From the NCBI RefSeq assembly GCF_025961835.1, contig NZ_JAOQOK010000001.1, forward strand, positions 3,411,513-3,475,512: a DNA stretch of 64,000 nt, written 5' to 3'. Below, piece by piece: positions 8,540-18,339 of the stretch. The DNA is from Sphingobium sp. B2D3C (GTDB taxonomy: Bacteria; Pseudomonadota; Alphaproteobacteria; Sphingomonadales; Sphingomonadaceae). The notes below the pieces were generated by a model, which was not told the origin of the DNA, searched no databases, and was given only the letters and a program-made list of their open reading frames with translations. How positions within the stretch are numbered: the stretch's first letter is position 1; each line of letters begins with the position of its first letter. The translations under genes and the position numbers were made by a program.

Positions 8540-10741
8540 CTAAACCGCCTTCGGTAAGCGCGAGAGATGCTTGTCCAAGGTCATCGGATAATCGCGCAGC
8601 CGCACGCCGGTGGCATTGTAGATGGCGTTGGCGACCGCGGCTCCCACGCCGCAAATCCCCAGTTCCCCAACGCCTTTCGCCTTCATCGGCGTGGACCAAG
8701 GGTCGGTGGTATCGAGGAAGATGACGTCCTGATGCGGGATGTCTGCATGGACCGGGACCTCATAACCCGCGAGGTCGTGATTGACGAAGAAGCCGAACCG
8801 CTTGTCGACCACGAGTTCCTCCATCAGTGCGGCGCCTGCGCCCATGGTCATGGCGCCGATCACCTGGCTTCGCGCTGACTTGGGATTGAGGATGCGACCG
8901 GCATCGCACACAGCGAGCATTCGCCTGATGCGGGTTTCGCCCGTGAAGGCATCGACCCCGACCTCCACGAAATGACCAGCGAAGGTGGATTGCTGCGCCC
9001 GGTCGGCAAAGTCGTCGGCATAGTCGATGCCATCTTCGGCAATGAGCTCCCCATCGCGCGCAGCGTCGCGCAGAGGCACGGCGCGATCGCCCGAGCGGAC
9101 CTCGCCGTCGGCAAACGTCACATCCGCATTGTTCAGCCCCAAGCGCGCCGCCACCTGGTCGCGCATCTTGATGCAGGCGGCATAGACGCCAGCCGTCGAG
9201 TTGGCCGCGCCCCATTGGCCGCCGGAGCCGGCTGCGGCGGGGAAATCAGAGTCGCCTAATTTCACGATGACGTCACCTAGGTCCACGCCCATCATCTCAG
9301 CGGCGGTTTGGGCGATGATCGTGTAGGTGCCGGTGCCGATATCGGTCATATCGGTCTCGACGGTGACCTTACCGTCGCCCGACAGCCGGACCCGTGCCGC
9401 GGATTTGGTCAGCTGATTGTTACGAAAGCCGCCGGCCACGCCCATGCCGATGAGCCAGCGGCCCTCACGCACGGAGCCGGGGGCCGTCTTGCGCTTGTGC
9501 CATCCGAAGTGCTCCGCGCCGGTCCTGAGGCACTCGACGAAATGACGCGCCGAAAAGGGACGCTCGGGCTTCATCGGATCGACCTGCGTATCGTTCAGGA
9601 TACGAAATTCAACCGGGTCCATCCCCAGCGTCTCGGCCATTTCATCCATGGCGATCTCCAGCGCCATCAGCCCCGGCGCTTCGCCAGGCGCGCGCATTGC
9701 GTTGCCTTCCGGCAGATCGAGCTGCGCCAGCTTCATAGCGACTTCCCGGCTTTCCCCCGCGTAGAAAAGCTTGGTTTGCTGGACGGCGGTCTCCGGTTCG
9801 CCATCCGGCAGATTTCCCGAAATGCTCTCGTGCGAGATCGCAAGAATGCGCCCGTCCTTATTCGCGCCGATCCGGATATGCTGCAGCGTCGCGGGTCGAT
9901 GGGTCGTGTTATTGATGATGATCGGCCGCGTGAGGGCCAGCTTCACCGGCCGCCCGACCGTTTTGGCCCCCAGCGCCGCAAGAACAACATCGGAGCGCAG
10001 AAACAATTTTCCGCCAAAGCCGCCCCCGACATAGGGGGAATCGAGCCGCACTTGCTCGGGCTTGAGCGATAGGGCCTTTGCAAGGTCGCGCTTGCCCCAG
10101 GCGATCATCTGGTTCGACGTCCAGACGGTGAGCTTCTCGCCCTCCCACGCGGCGATGGTGGCGTGCGGCTCCATCATCGCATGGCTTTCGTCCGGCGTGC
10201 TGTAGCGCTGGTCGAGCTTGACCTCAGCCTTGGCGTAGCTGGCCGCAAAATCGCCGGCTTTGTTGGTCTCGTCCTCGTCCGGAACGGGCTCGGCCCGGGA
10301 CGCCTCGCGCTCGAGATCGAATTTGCCGTCCTGCCGGACATAATCGACCTGAATCAGCGACGCGGCCGCGCGGGCCTGCTCAAAGGTCTCGGCGACCACG
10401 AGCGCAATCGCCTGATGATAATGCTGGATTTCGGCTCCACCGAACAGGTTGGCGGTGTTCTGGCCGCCGAGCGGAAGCGGCTTATGGTCCAGCGTGGTGA
10501 TGATCGAGAGCACGCCAGGCGCGGCCTTGGCGTCGACCAGATCGAACGACCGGATCGTCCCCTTGGCGATGGCCGCGCCGACGACGAAGCCATAGGCCTG
10601 GTTCGCGGCGACCTCATGCCGCTCATGGGCATAGGGTGCGCGCCCCGTCGTCTTGAGCGGCCCGTCGATGCGATCGGTGGACTTGCCGACGACCTTGAGC
10701 TGGTCGATCGGGTTCTGGGTAGCGGGAGCATCGAACTTCAC
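8540..10741 (-). CDS. paoC: Aldehyde oxidoreductase, molybdenum cofactor-binding subunit (PaoC-like)
   Basis: 733 residues from GTG at 10741, just after the paoB stop; the frame continues upstream but that part is the paoB shadow. This matches E. coli PaoC (about 732 residues). Visible features include AHERHEV and GGFGGK in the N-terminal half, GSGGQWGAANSTAGVYAAC in the molybdopterin region, and the catalytic Glu693 in KGVGELGICGVG near the C-terminus. The enzyme family oxidises a broad range of aldehydes to acids, mainly for detoxification. It is the last gene of a three-gene minus-strand operon and relies on PaoA for Tat-dependent export, carrying no signal of its own. Confidence 0.85.
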   Translation of the reverse strand: MKFDAPATQNPIDQLKVVGKSTDRIDGPLKTTGRAPYAHERHEVAANQAYGFVVGAAIAKGTIRSFDLVDAKAAPGVLSIITTLDHKPLPLGGQNTANLFGGAEIQHYHQAIALVVAETFEQARAAASLIQVDYVRQDGKFDLEREASRAEPVPDEDETNKAGDFAASYAKAEVKLDQRYSTPDESHAMMEPHATIAAWEGEKLTVWTSNQMIAWGKRDLAKALSLKPEQVRLDSPYVGGGFGGKLFLRSDVVLAALGAKTVGRPVKLALTRPIIINNTTHRPATLQHIRIGANKDGRILAISHESISGNLPDGEPETAVQQTKLFYAGESREVAMKLAQLDLPEGNAMRAPGEAPGLMALEIAMDEMAETLGMDPVEFRILNDTQVDPMKPERPFSARHFVECLRTGAEHFGWHKRKTAPGSVREGRWLIGMGVAGGFRNNQLTKSAARVRLSGDGKVTVETDMTDIGTGTYTIIAQTAAEMMGVDLGDVIVKLGDSDFPAAAGSGGQWGAANSTAGVYAACIKMRDQVAARLGLNNADVTFADGEVRSGDRAVPLRDAARDGELIAEDGIDYADDFADRAQQSTFAGHFVEVGVDAFTGETRIRRMLAVCDAGRILNPKSARSQVIGAMTMGAGAALMEELVVDKRFGFFVNHDLAGYEVPVHADIPHQDVIFLDTTDPWSTPMKAKGVGELGICGVGAAVANAIYNATGVRLRDYPMTLDKHLSRLPKAV

Positions 10742-10745
10742 GGCA

Positions 10746-11696
10746 TCAACCCTTCGCGTCGTGCAAGATGCCGGCAAGCGTCCGCTCGACCAGCTCGATC
10801 TTGAATGCATTGTCCCTGGTCGGCGCGGCGCCGGCGAGGAGGTGCCGGGCCACTGCCTCCGCCCCTTGCGGGAGCGCGGCATCCGCGGCGTCCGTGCGCC
10901 AGGGCTTGGGCGCAATCCCGCCCACCGCAACGCGGCCTGTGCCATCCGGCTGGAGGATCGCCGCCACCGATACGAGCGCAAAGGCATAAGAGGCCCGGTC
11001 GCGCACCTTGTGATAGACATGCTGGCCGCCAACCGGCTTGGGCAGCAGCACGGCCGTGATCAGTTCGCCAGGCGCCAGCGCGGTTTCCACATGCGGCGTC
11101 TCACCGGGCAATTTGTGGAAGTCGGCAATGTCGATCGACCGGACATTGCCCTGTGCATCGACCGTCTCCACGCGCGCATCAAGCAGCCGCATCGCAACCG
11201 CCATGTCGCTCGGGTTCGTCGCGATACAGGCAGCGCTGCCGCCAATCACTGCCAACTGGCGGGAGGCGCCCTCAATGGCCGCGCAGCCCGTCCCGGCCTG
11301 ACGTTTGTTGCAGGGTTGGTTGGTATCGTAGAAATAGGGGCAGCGGGTCCTTTGCAGCAGATTGCCGCCGGTGGTCGCCTTGTTGCGCAGCTGCCCGGAT
11401 GCGCCGGCCAGAATGGCCCGGCTCAGGACCGCATAATCGCTGCGCACGCGCCGATCCGCCGCCAGCGCCGTGTTGGTGACGAGCGCGCCGATCCGCAGGC
11501 CGCCATCGGTCTCTTGCGTGATCTGATCGAGTTCCAGATCCTGCACATCGACCAGATGGGTCGGCGTTTCGATCTGCAGCTTCATGAGGTCCAGCAGGTT
11601 CGTGCCGCCGGCAATGAAGCGCGCGCCCTGCTGGCTCAAGACGGCCGTCGCGGCCTGAGCGGGCGAGGTCGCGCGCTCATAAGTGAACGGCCTCAT
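10746..11696 (-). CDS. paoB: Aldehyde oxidoreductase, FAD-binding subunit (PaoB-like)
   Basis: 316 residues. The FAD-binding fold of the CO-dehydrogenase flavoprotein family begins [15 protein letters not shown] and contains [10 protein letters not shown]. Four cysteines (119, 129, 138, 157) in an insert [18 protein letters not shown]... match the extra [4Fe-4S] cluster known from E. coli PaoB and absent from most xanthine dehydrogenase FAD subunits. This insert is the main reason for the Pao name rather than a generic Xdh one. Its ATG overlaps the paoA stop by 4 bp, and its stop is 4 bp before the paoC GTG. Confidence 0.85.
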   Translation of the reverse strand: MRPFTYERATSPAQAATAVLSQQGARFIAGGTNLLDLMKLQIETPTHLVDVQDLELDQITQETDGGLRIGALVTNTALAADRRVRSDYAVLSRAILAGASGQLRNKATTGGNLLQRTRCPYFYDTNQPCNKRQAGTGCAAIEGASRQLAVIGGSAACIATNPSDMAVAMRLLDARVETVDAQGNVRSIDIADFHKLPGETPHVETALAPGELITAVLLPKPVGGQHVYHKVRDRASYAFALVSVAAILQPDGTGRVAVGGIAPKPWRTDAADAALPQGAEAVARHLLAGAAPTRDNAFKIELVERTLAGILHDAKG

Positions 11697-12328
11697 GCCT
11701 TGGCCTCCGCGACTTCGGTAATCGCCTCGGCAATGTTGGAATAGGCGCCGCAGCGGCAGATATTGCCGCTCATCCGCTCGCGCAGTTCCGCGTTGCTGAG
11801 TTGCGGCTTGGCCGACAGATCATCGGTGACGTGGCTCGGCACGCCAGCGGCAATCTCATCCAGCATGGCCACCGCAGAGCAGATCTGGCCCGGCGTGCAA
11901 TAGCCGCACTGATAGCCATCATGCTTGACGAAGGCGCGTTGCATTGGGTGGAGCTGGTCTGGCGTGCCCAGTCCTTCGATGGTGGTGACCTTGTCGCCAT
12001 CATGCATCACCGCGAGCGTCAGGCAGCTGTTGATCCGGACACCGTCGACCAGCACGGTGCAGGCGCCGCACTGGCCATGGTCGCAGCCTTTTTTCGTGCC
12101 GGTGAGTTTGAGCTCTTCGCGCAGCGCATCGAGCAAGGTGGTGCGCGTGTCGGTTTTGAACCTGCGCGGCTGACCATTTACGCTCAGGGTAACCTCGGCA
12201 ATCGCCTCGCGAACTTGCGGCAGGGGCTGCCGAGCATCGGCGTTGTTCAGGCTCATGGTCGCCGCCGTGGCCGAGCCGCCAACCAGCACGCCGCGTCGAG
12301 AGACGTGCCACTCCTCCGATCGATCCAT
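11693..12328 (-). CDS. paoA: Aldehyde oxidoreductase, [2Fe-2S] subunit with Tat signal (PaoA-like)
   Basis: 211 residues from ATG at 12328. A twin-arginine signal ([11 protein letters not shown], residues 9-19) sends the assembled heterotrimer to the periplasm. The ferredoxin-type cluster uses Cys82, 87, 90 and 102; the second cluster uses Cys141, 144, 191 and 193 ([10 protein letters not shown] and [10 protein letters not shown]). Electrons pass from the Mo site through these clusters to FAD. AAGGA about 10 bases upstream supports the start. It is the first gene of paoABC. A paoD-type cofactor-insertion chaperone was not found nearby. Confidence 0.87.
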   Translation of the reverse strand: MDRSEEWHVSRRGVLVGGSATAATMSLNNADARQPLPQVREAIAEVTLSVNGQPRRFKTDTRTTLLDALREELKLTGTKKGCDHGQCGACTVLVDGVRINSCLTLAVMHDGDKVTTIEGLGTPDQLHPMQRAFVKHDGYQCGYCTPGQICSAVAMLDEIAAGVPSHVTDDLSAKPQLSNAELRERMSGNICRCGAYSNIAEAITEVAEAKA

Positions 12329-12501
12329 GGCATCGTCGTCCTTCGCACCTGCTGATTGGATAATCCCATGCTGGCCGAACGCAGCAGCCGCCAATTGGCT
12401 TCCAAATTATCGTGGGTGGCAGACAGGCGCGGCACTTCCCGGCCTGTTCGGCACCGCTCGGGACAGGTTGGCTTTACAGGCTCCCACTGCCAATGTGCGG
12501 G

Positions 12502-12939
12502 ATGACCAGCGATCCATTCGATCTGAACCGATTTGTCGACGCCCAGCAGGGACGCTACGCGCAGGCCTTGGCGGAAATCCGCGGCGGTGCAAAACGAACG
12601 CACTGGATGTGGTTCATCTTTCCGCAGATTGCGGGCCTGGGGATCAGCCCCACGGCGCAGCACTTCGCGATCCGCTCGCGCGCCGAAGCCAAAGCCTATC
12701 TGTCGCACCCGGTCCTCGGCCCGCGCTATGAGGAATGCGTCATCGCATTACAGGAGCTGGATGGCTCCAGCGCTGAGCAAGTCTTCGGGACCATCGACGC
12801 GATCAAGCTCAGGTCGTCGCTGACGCTGTTTAACAGCGTTGAGGACAGGCCGATCTTCCGCGCGGCAATCGAGCGCTGGTTTGGCAGCCCGGACGAACGC
12901 ACCGTCGAAATTCTGGGGCAGATGGATTCATCAGCCTGA
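12502..12939 (+). CDS. DUF1810 family protein
   Basis: 145 residues starting MTSDPFDLNRFVDAQQ, matching the usual DUF1810 opening, followed by the conserved HWMWFIFPQIAGLG and the YLSHPVLGPRYEEC segment. Function is not established. ATG at 12493 (three codons earlier) is an equally possible start. Its neighbour paoABC is divergent, and no operon partner follows within 300 bp. A strong hairpin lies about 170 bp downstream. Confidence 0.82.
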   Translation: MTSDPFDLNRFVDAQQGRYAQALAEIRGGAKRTHWMWFIFPQIAGLGISPTAQHFAIRSRAEAKAYLSHPVLGPRYEECVIALQELDGSSAEQVFGTIDAIKLRSSLTLFNSVEDRPIFRAAIERWFGSPDERTVEILGQMDSSA

Positions 12940-13067
12940 AAGAGGGCGGTTGATGAAGCCGAGGCTCATATCGCCCGGCGAACGTGTCGCGAACCTTCCA
13001 ATAAAATTGGCCCCATCGCCGATTCTAACCCACGCTTGTCACAGCCGAAACTCCCGTGTATTAAATG

Positions 13068-13079
13068 GCAATCGATTGC
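13068..13079. promoter_or_regulatory. Candidate LacI-type operator GCAATCGATTGC
   Basis: Perfect 12-bp palindrome with a central CG, the usual architecture of LacI-family operators. Near-copies are at 13209-13220 and 18241-18252, so the sites bracket the transporter/esterase cluster. No LacI gene is in the window. Confidence 0.5.
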
Positions 13080-13105
13080 AAAATCGTTTTCAGACCTACG
13101 AGTTC

Positions 13106-13167
13106 GGGTCGCCCGAACCCTCTGCCCGGCCATCCTGCACACCTGGCCGGGCAGAGTTGGGCGACCC
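13106..13167. other. Large two-part hairpin
   Basis: GGGTCGCCC (13106-13114) pairs with GGGCGACCC (13159-13167), and the 13-bp inner arm 13120-13132 pairs perfectly with 13144-13156, giving 22 paired bases around an 11-base loop. No T-run follows, so it is not a standard intrinsic terminator. It may still end transcription of the DUF1810 gene or be a repeat element. Confidence 0.5.
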
Positions 13168-13208
13168 ATGCGGATAAAGTCCTCAGCCGCCGGATGAGGG
13201 ATTGACTT

Positions 13209-13220
13209 GCAATCGATGGA
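13209..13220. promoter_or_regulatory. Operator half-copy GCAATCGATGGA inside a promoter-like region
   Basis: Nine bases of the GCAATCGATTGC palindrome directly after a TTGACT -35-like hexamer, about 45 bp before the DUF485 ATG. The position in the spacer would let a bound protein block RNA polymerase. Confidence 0.45.
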
Positions 13221-13265
13221 CAATAGCCTGTCGCACATAAATGCGGCGGGCGAGGGGAGTGGCTG

Positions 13266-13583
13266 ATGGATCTGGATGGCGATCATGAACTTGCGGCCAT
13301 CAGTCGCGATCCGCACTATCAGGCTCTCGTCCAGGCCCGTGGCCGCCTCGGCTGGATTCTGAGCGGCGTCATGATGGCGATCTTCTTCGGCTTCATCCTG
13401 CTGGTGGCGTTCGGGCGGACCATCCTTGGCCAACCGCTGCCGGGCATGACGACGACCATTGGCGTGCCTTTGGGCATGGCGGTGATCCTCTCGGGCATCG
13501 CGCTGACCGGCCTATATGTGTGGATTGCCAACCGCCGGTTCGATGCCGAACTGGATGCGCTGCGGGCGGAGCATCGCCTGTGA
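13266..13583 (+). CDS. DUF485 small membrane protein (YjcH-like)
   Basis: 105 residues with two predicted membrane helices ([22 protein letters not shown] and the [22 protein letters not shown] region) and charged ends. DUF485 proteins are the usual small partner encoded immediately before sodium/acetate symporters of the ActP type. Its stop overlaps the GTG start of the transporter gene (GTGA), showing tight coupling. A direct role in transport is known only by association. Confidence 0.85.
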   Translation: MDLDGDHELAAISRDPHYQALVQARGRLGWILSGVMMAIFFGFILLVAFGRTILGQPLPGMTTTIGVPLGMAVILSGIALTGLYVWIANRRFDAELDALRAEHRL

Positions 13584-15286
13584 GCCTTTCGCGCTGGGCG
13601 GCGCTCGCCCTCATGGTGACTATCGGCGCGTTGATGCCCGGGATCGCCCGTGCGGCGACGCCGGGCAATGCCGGCCCCAACATGCCGGCCGTGGTCACCT
13701 TCGGCCTGTTCATCATCGTCACTCTGGGCGTTACGGCCTGGGCCGCACGGCGGACGCGCACGACGAGCGATTTCTATACGGCTGGCGGCGGCATCAGCGG
13801 TCGGCAGAACGGTCTGGCCATCGCCGGCGACTATATGTCCGCCGCCTCATTCCTCGGCATCTCCGCGCAGATTTATGCCGATGGCTATGATGGGCTGATC
13901 TACTCCACAGGTTTTCTGGTCGGCTGGCCGATCATCCTGTTCCTGCTCGCCGAACGGTTGCGCAATCTGGGGCGCTACACTTTTGTCGATGCCGTCGCGT
14001 TCCGCTTCGCGCAGACGCCGGTGCGGATTTCTTCGGCCTTCAGCTCGCTCACCGTGGTGCTGTTCTATCTGATCGCGCAGATGGTCGGCGCGGGGCAGCT
14101 CATCCAACTGCTGTTCGGCATTCCCTATCCTTATGCGGTCGGCATCATCGGCCTCGCGATCACCGCTTATGTGCTGTTTGGCGGGATGATCGCGACGACC
14201 TGGGTGCAGATCATCAAGGCGGTCATGCTGCTCGGCTGCGCCACCTTCATGTCGCTCGCCGTGCTGTATCGCGTCGGCTTCTCGCTCGACACGCTGTTCG
14301 AGCAGGCCGTCGCCGCCAAGCAGGCGATCGCGCTGGCCGCAGGCGCCAGCGCCGATGCAGCGGCGGCGAGCGCGCGGGGCATTCTTGCGCCCGGCGGCTT
14401 CATCAAGGACCCGCTGTCTGCGATTTCGCTCGGCATGGCGCTGATGTTCGGCACCGCCGGCCTGCCGCATATCCTCATGCGCTTCTTCACGGTGCGCGAT
14501 GCCCGCACCGCGCGCGCCTCCGTGCTGTGGGCGACGGGGTGGATCGGCTATTTCTATGTGCTCACCTTCATCATCGGCTTCGGCGCGATCGTTTTCGTCG
14601 GCAGCAATCCGGCCTATCTCGACGCACTGAGCGGCGGGCTACGTGGCGGCAGCAACATGGCGGCGGTCCATCTCGCGGACGCGGTGGGCGGGGAGGTGTT
14701 CATGGGCTTCGTTTCGGCGGTCGCCTTCGCCACCATATTGGCGGTGGTGGCGGGGCTCACCCTTTCCGGCGCCTCCACCATCGCGCATGATCTCTACGCC
14801 TCGGTCATCCGCAAGGGCAATGTCGACCAGGCGACCGAACTGCGCCTGTCGCGGATCACCGTGCTGGTGCTGGCCCTGATCGCGGTGGGGTTGGGGATCG
14901 CGTTCGAGAAGCAGAATGTAGCGTTCATGGTGAGCCTCGCTTTCGCGGTCGCCGCCTCGGGCAATTTCCCCGCCCTCTTGCTCTCCATCCTGTGGAAGGA
15001 TTGCACGACGCGCGGCGTTGCCTGGGGCTCGGCCATCGGCACGCTGACTGCGCTGGCGCTGACGATCCTCTCGCCGGTGATTTGGGTCGGCCAGCTTGGC
15101 GCCACGCACCCCATCTTCCCGCTCGCCTCGCCCACATTGGTGTCGATGCCGCTGGCCTTCTTCACCATCTGGCTGATCTCGACGCTCGACCGCAGCGCGC
15201 GGGCGCAGGTGGACCGCGCGGGCTACACTGCCCAGCGCATCCGGTCCGAGACCGGCATCGGCGCCGCCGGCGCCAGCGATCATTGA
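13580..15286 (+). CDS. Sodium:solute symporter (SSS) family, ActP-like
   Basis: 568 residues from GTG at 13580, overlapping the previous stop; earlier codons in the frame belong to the DUF485 shadow. An N-terminal signal-like hydrophobic stretch ends GIARAATPG, as in ActP. SSS motifs are visible: [50 protein letters not shown], and [25 protein letters not shown]. ActP carries acetate and related short monocarboxylates. With two esterases around it, the likely substrate is an acid set free by ester hydrolysis, but acetate itself is not proven. Confidence 0.87.
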   Translation: MSLSRWAALALMVTIGALMPGIARAATPGNAGPNMPAVVTFGLFIIVTLGVTAWAARRTRTTSDFYTAGGGISGRQNGLAIAGDYMSAASFLGISAQIYADGYDGLIYSTGFLVGWPIILFLLAERLRNLGRYTFVDAVAFRFAQTPVRISSAFSSLTVVLFYLIAQMVGAGQLIQLLFGIPYPYAVGIIGLAITAYVLFGGMIATTWVQIIKAVMLLGCATFMSLAVLYRVGFSLDTLFEQAVAAKQAIALAAGASADAAAASARGILAPGGFIKDPLSAISLGMALMFGTAGLPHILMRFFTVRDARTARASVLWATGWIGYFYVLTFIIGFGAIVFVGSNPAYLDALSGGLRGGSNMAAVHLADAVGGEVFMGFVSAVAFATILAVVAGLTLSGASTIAHDLYASVIRKGNVDQATELRLSRITVLVLALIAVGLGIAFEKQNVAFMVSLAFAVAASGNFPALLLSILWKDCTTRGVAWGSAIGTLTALALTILSPVIWVGQLGATHPIFPLASPTLVSMPLAFFTIWLISTLDRSARAQVDRAGYTAQRIRSETGIGAAGASDH

Positions 15287-15314
15287 TCTGACTCATGCGA
15301 CAGGAGACGCATTC

Positions 15315-16421
15315 ATGAAGTTTCTGAACCGATCCTCGGCCTGGCTGGTGGCGGCGCTGCTCGCCACGACCGGCCCCGCCCACATGGCCAGTGCCCAGCC
15401 GCTGCCCGATCCCGCCGCCGTCGCGGCGGCCCCGCTGAGCGCTGAGGACGCAGCCAAGCTCGCGCCCGTCGCGCCGGAACTGCACGGCGCCGCCCGCATG
15501 GCGCTCTATTATTCGACCCTGATGGGGCAAATGACCGAGGACTCGGTGCGCGCGTCGCGCAAGTCGGGCAATATGGGGCCGCCCCCGCCGCCGCATCACC
15601 GCGACGTTCCGGTCGTCGAGCAGATGATCCCCGGTGCGGCCGGCGCGCCGCAGGTGAAGCTGTATGTGATCAACGCGCAGCAAGGCGCCTGGCGCGGCGG
15701 CATCCTGCACACCCATGGCGGCGGCTACATTCTCGGCACGGCCGCGACCGACGTGCGTCGCCTGCAGGAGATGGCCAAGGAACTGAACGTGGTCATCGTT
15801 TCCGTCGAATATCGCCTCGCGCCGGAAACGACCTATGCCGGGTCCATCGAAGACAATTATGCCGGCCTGCGCTGGATGCATGACAATGCCGCCAAGCTCG
15901 GCCTCGATCCCAAGCGGATCGCCGTGATGGGCGAGAGCGCCGGTGGTGGCCATGCGGCGCTGCTGGCGCTGACTGCGCGCGACCGCGGCGAAATCCCGGT
16001 TGCTTTCCAGGTGCTCATCTACCCGATGTTGGATGACCGCACCGGCGGCGTGGTGAAGGTGCCTTCGCACATCGCCACAGTCGGCTGGGACGCGCAGCAG
16101 AACCAGCTCGGCTGGAAGGCGTTCCTCGGCCAGCAGCCGGGCACGAACAAGGTGCCGGCCACCGCCGTGCCGGCGCGCGCTGCTTCGCTCAAGGGTCTGC
16201 CGCCCGCGTTCATCGCTGTCGGCGGTGTCGATCTCTTCGTGAGCGAAGACATCGACTATGCCCGTCGCCTGACCGAGGCCGGCGTGCCGACCGAGTTGCT
16301 CGTCGTCCCCTCCGCCTATCACGGCTTCGACGCGATGGCACCGGACTCGCCGCAGGCCAAGCAATTCAACAAGGCCCGCATCGAAGCCCTGCGCCGCGCT
16401 CTGGCGACGCCGGAGAAATAA
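15315..16421 (+). CDS. Secreted alpha/beta hydrolase of the hormone-sensitive-lipase (HSL) type
   Basis: 368 residues with a signal peptide ending MASAQ. The oxyanion-hole motif HGGGYILG, the IVSVEYRLAPE strand, nucleophile Ser near residue 207 in GESAGGGHAAL, Asp in the VGGVDLF region and His in SAYHGFDAM define the bacterial HSL esterase group acting on short-chain or bulky esters. It starts 28 bp after the transporter gene and is probably in the same operon. A strong terminator follows at 16476-16504. Confidence 0.88.
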   Translation: MKFLNRSSAWLVAALLATTGPAHMASAQPLPDPAAVAAAPLSAEDAAKLAPVAPELHGAARMALYYSTLMGQMTEDSVRASRKSGNMGPPPPPHHRDVPVVEQMIPGAAGAPQVKLYVINAQQGAWRGGILHTHGGGYILGTAATDVRRLQEMAKELNVVIVSVEYRLAPETTYAGSIEDNYAGLRWMHDNAAKLGLDPKRIAVMGESAGGGHAALLALTARDRGEIPVAFQVLIYPMLDDRTGGVVKVPSHIATVGWDAQQNQLGWKAFLGQQPGTNKVPATAVPARAASLKGLPPAFIAVGGVDLFVSEDIDYARRLTEAGVPTELLVVPSAYHGFDAMAPDSPQAKQFNKARIEALRRALATPEK

Positions 16422-16475
16422 GCCATAGCTTCATCTACAGCGTCTTCCGGCTCTCACGGGTCGGACAGCACAGAC

Positions 16476-16504
16476 GGGGGCGATCGCAAGGTCGCCCCCT
16501 TTTC
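16476..16504 (+). terminator. Intrinsic terminator
   Basis: GGGGGCGA (16476-16483) pairs with TCGCCCCC (16492-16499) and is followed by TTTT. It ends the DUF485-transporter-esterase operon. The other strand lacks a clear T-run. Confidence 0.8.
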
Positions 16505-16528
16505 CTTACCGTCGACCGGGCGTGGGTG

Positions 16529-18214
16529 TCAGCCTTTCATCGCGGCGAGCTCGGACTCGTCCCAACCAGTTCGCATGGCCGAGACGGTGTCGAACCGCAT
16601 GGTCTGTGCGCCACGGCCCACCACAGGGTCCCATTGCGCCAGCCCGCCATGATTGGGGTTGCCCGTCCGCGCGAAAGCAATCCACGCATCGGCCATCTCG
16701 GCCTCCAGCTTGAGGGCCTCGGCATCGCCGCCGGTCATGCTGGCACATCGTTCGGCATTGGCGAAGACATAGGGGATTTCCGCGCAGTGGAAGGCGCGCG
16801 GACGCCCGTCCAGCACGGGCGTGCTCCGATCAAAGCTGTAAAGCCATGCCGGGGCGCGACGCAGCGCGGCCTTGCCGCTCGCCTGATCGATGGCGGTCTG
16901 GCGGATCGGTGCGGTGGCGATGCGTGACCAGATGTCGCAGGACAGGGCCTCCGGCGTCGTCCGACGAAACGCGGCCACCACCGCCGCGCCGCGCCCTCCC
17001 GTGTATCGATCAGCCCGGTTCAGCAGCTCCGCCTCGCTCATCGTGAAAAAGTCCGGCTGGTTGATCCCGGTGGTGAACTCGTTGAGGGTCGTGCCGACGA
17101 TCAGCGGCACATCAGCCGACAGCGCAAGGGACTGCGGGGCGTCGGGATTGGCGGGCAGCACCGCGCCATCGACCACCGGGGCAAAGCCGTAGCGGCCGCG
17201 GGTTCGAGCCTCCATGGAGCCGCCTTCGGGCAGTGGCGGATTCTCCCGGCGGAAGATGGCCGAGCTCGCCGCCAGCAAGCGATCATAGGGTAGGGAGTAC
17301 AAAGCGCGCAGATCGGTTTTGCCGATGCCCAACTCCGCCAGCATGAGTTCCCCCAGCTTACGGGCCTGGGCGTGGGGCGTGGCCTTTGCAAAGGACCCGC
17401 TCTGAACAATCGCACGGTGAAACAGGCCGCGCGCGGCGGGCATGGCCATCAACGTCGAAACCTTGGCGCCGCCCCCGGACTGGCCGAAGATCGTGACCCG
17501 ATCGGGATCGCCGCCAAAGGCCTCGATATTGCGCTTCACCCATTGCAGCGCCGCGACGATATCCAGCATGCCGACATTGCCGGACTGCGCATAGGCCGGG
17601 TCCACGGAGGAAAGGTCGAGAAAACCGAGCAGGTTGAGACGGTGATTGAGCGTGACGACCACCACGTCGCCGCGCTGGGCGAGATTATAGCCCTCAAAGG
17701 CGGGGATGTCGTGCCCGGAGCCGGCGACAAATCCGCCGCCGTGGAGCCAGACCATCACCGGGCGTCGGGCATTGTCCGTGCCGGGCGTCCAGATATTTAT
17801 GCGCAGACAATCCTCGCCGTCGAAGCTGTCATTCCACTGGAAAATGAAGGCCTCTTCGTCATTCTGGCGGCCGGTGCCCTTGTCCTGCGGGCAGATCGGC
17901 CCATAGGCGAGGCTGCTGCGCACGCCGGTCCAGGGCTTGGCTGGCTTGGGCGGGAGGAAGCGATTGGCGCCGCCGGTCGTGTCGGCATAGGGGATACCGC
18001 GAAACATGGTGATCCCGCCCCGCATGAAGCCGCGCACCCGGCCGCTCGCGGTCTCGACATCCGCCATGCCTGTGCCGGCAAAAATGGGACCGCGCCCGCC
18101 GACGGCTCCGGGACTCGCCTGCGCCGGTCGCCCCGCGCTGGCTAAGGCACCGGTGGCGACAAGCCCTTGCAGAAGCGCCCGACGACTTGCGCCCTCTCCA
18201 CGCGAACCTGTCAT
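16529..18214 (-). CDS. Type B carboxylesterase with Tat signal
   Basis: 561 residues. A twin-arginine signal (GASRRALLQGLVATGALASAG) indicates export in folded form. Carboxylesterase type B motifs follow: FRGIPYA near residue 73, EDCLRINIWTPG, the oxyanion segment VWLHGGGFVAGSG, nucleophile Ser near 243 in FGQSGGGAKVS, the acid-region GTTLNEFT, and a His in FHCAEIPYVFAN. The family hydrolyses carboxylic esters such as p-nitrobenzyl esters. It converges on the transporter operon, and a GCAATCGATT copy lies 27 bp before its ATG, linking it to the same regulation. Confidence 0.88.
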   Translation of the reverse strand: MTGSRGEGASRRALLQGLVATGALASAGRPAQASPGAVGGRGPIFAGTGMADVETASGRVRGFMRGGITMFRGIPYADTTGGANRFLPPKPAKPWTGVRSSLAYGPICPQDKGTGRQNDEEAFIFQWNDSFDGEDCLRINIWTPGTDNARRPVMVWLHGGGFVAGSGHDIPAFEGYNLAQRGDVVVVTLNHRLNLLGFLDLSSVDPAYAQSGNVGMLDIVAALQWVKRNIEAFGGDPDRVTIFGQSGGGAKVSTLMAMPAARGLFHRAIVQSGSFAKATPHAQARKLGELMLAELGIGKTDLRALYSLPYDRLLAASSAIFRRENPPLPEGGSMEARTRGRYGFAPVVDGAVLPANPDAPQSLALSADVPLIVGTTLNEFTTGINQPDFFTMSEAELLNRADRYTGGRGAAVVAAFRRTTPEALSCDIWSRIATAPIRQTAIDQASGKAALRRAPAWLYSFDRSTPVLDGRPRAFHCAEIPYVFANAERCASMTGGDAEALKLEAEMADAWIAFARTGNPNHGGLAQWDPVVGRGAQTMRFDTVSAMRTGWDESELAAMKG

Positions 18215-18240
18215 GTTCCTCTCCTTGCCCTAATGTCTTC

Positions 18241-18252
18241 GCAATCGATTAC
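18241..18252. promoter_or_regulatory. Candidate operator GCAATCGATTAC
   Basis: Ten of 12 bases match the palindrome at 13068-13079. It lies 27-38 bp upstream of the type B carboxylesterase ATG, a promoter-overlapping position. Confidence 0.45.
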
Positions 18253-18339
18253 AGGTTTAGGCCCTTCGCGCGCGGAAGCAAGCCGGGTGAGGCCCACAAT
18301 CGGGCTGTGCCGCGCTACCTGCTTGATCGTTGGGGAGGC

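Larger units (their letters stand above)
12940..13265. other. Regulatory intergenic region before the DUF485/SSS operon
   Basis: 326 bp without a protein gene. It contains a perfect palindrome at 13068-13079, a large hairpin at 13106-13167, and a TTGACT hexamer (13203-13208) followed by a second GCAATCGAT copy at 13209-13220, an arrangement expected for a repressor-controlled promoter. Confidence 0.6.

Noticed and set aside
13520..13890. 124-codon plus-strand frame over the transporter start
   Set aside because: Wrong frame of the SSS gene; the GTG at 13580 and SSS motifs decide.
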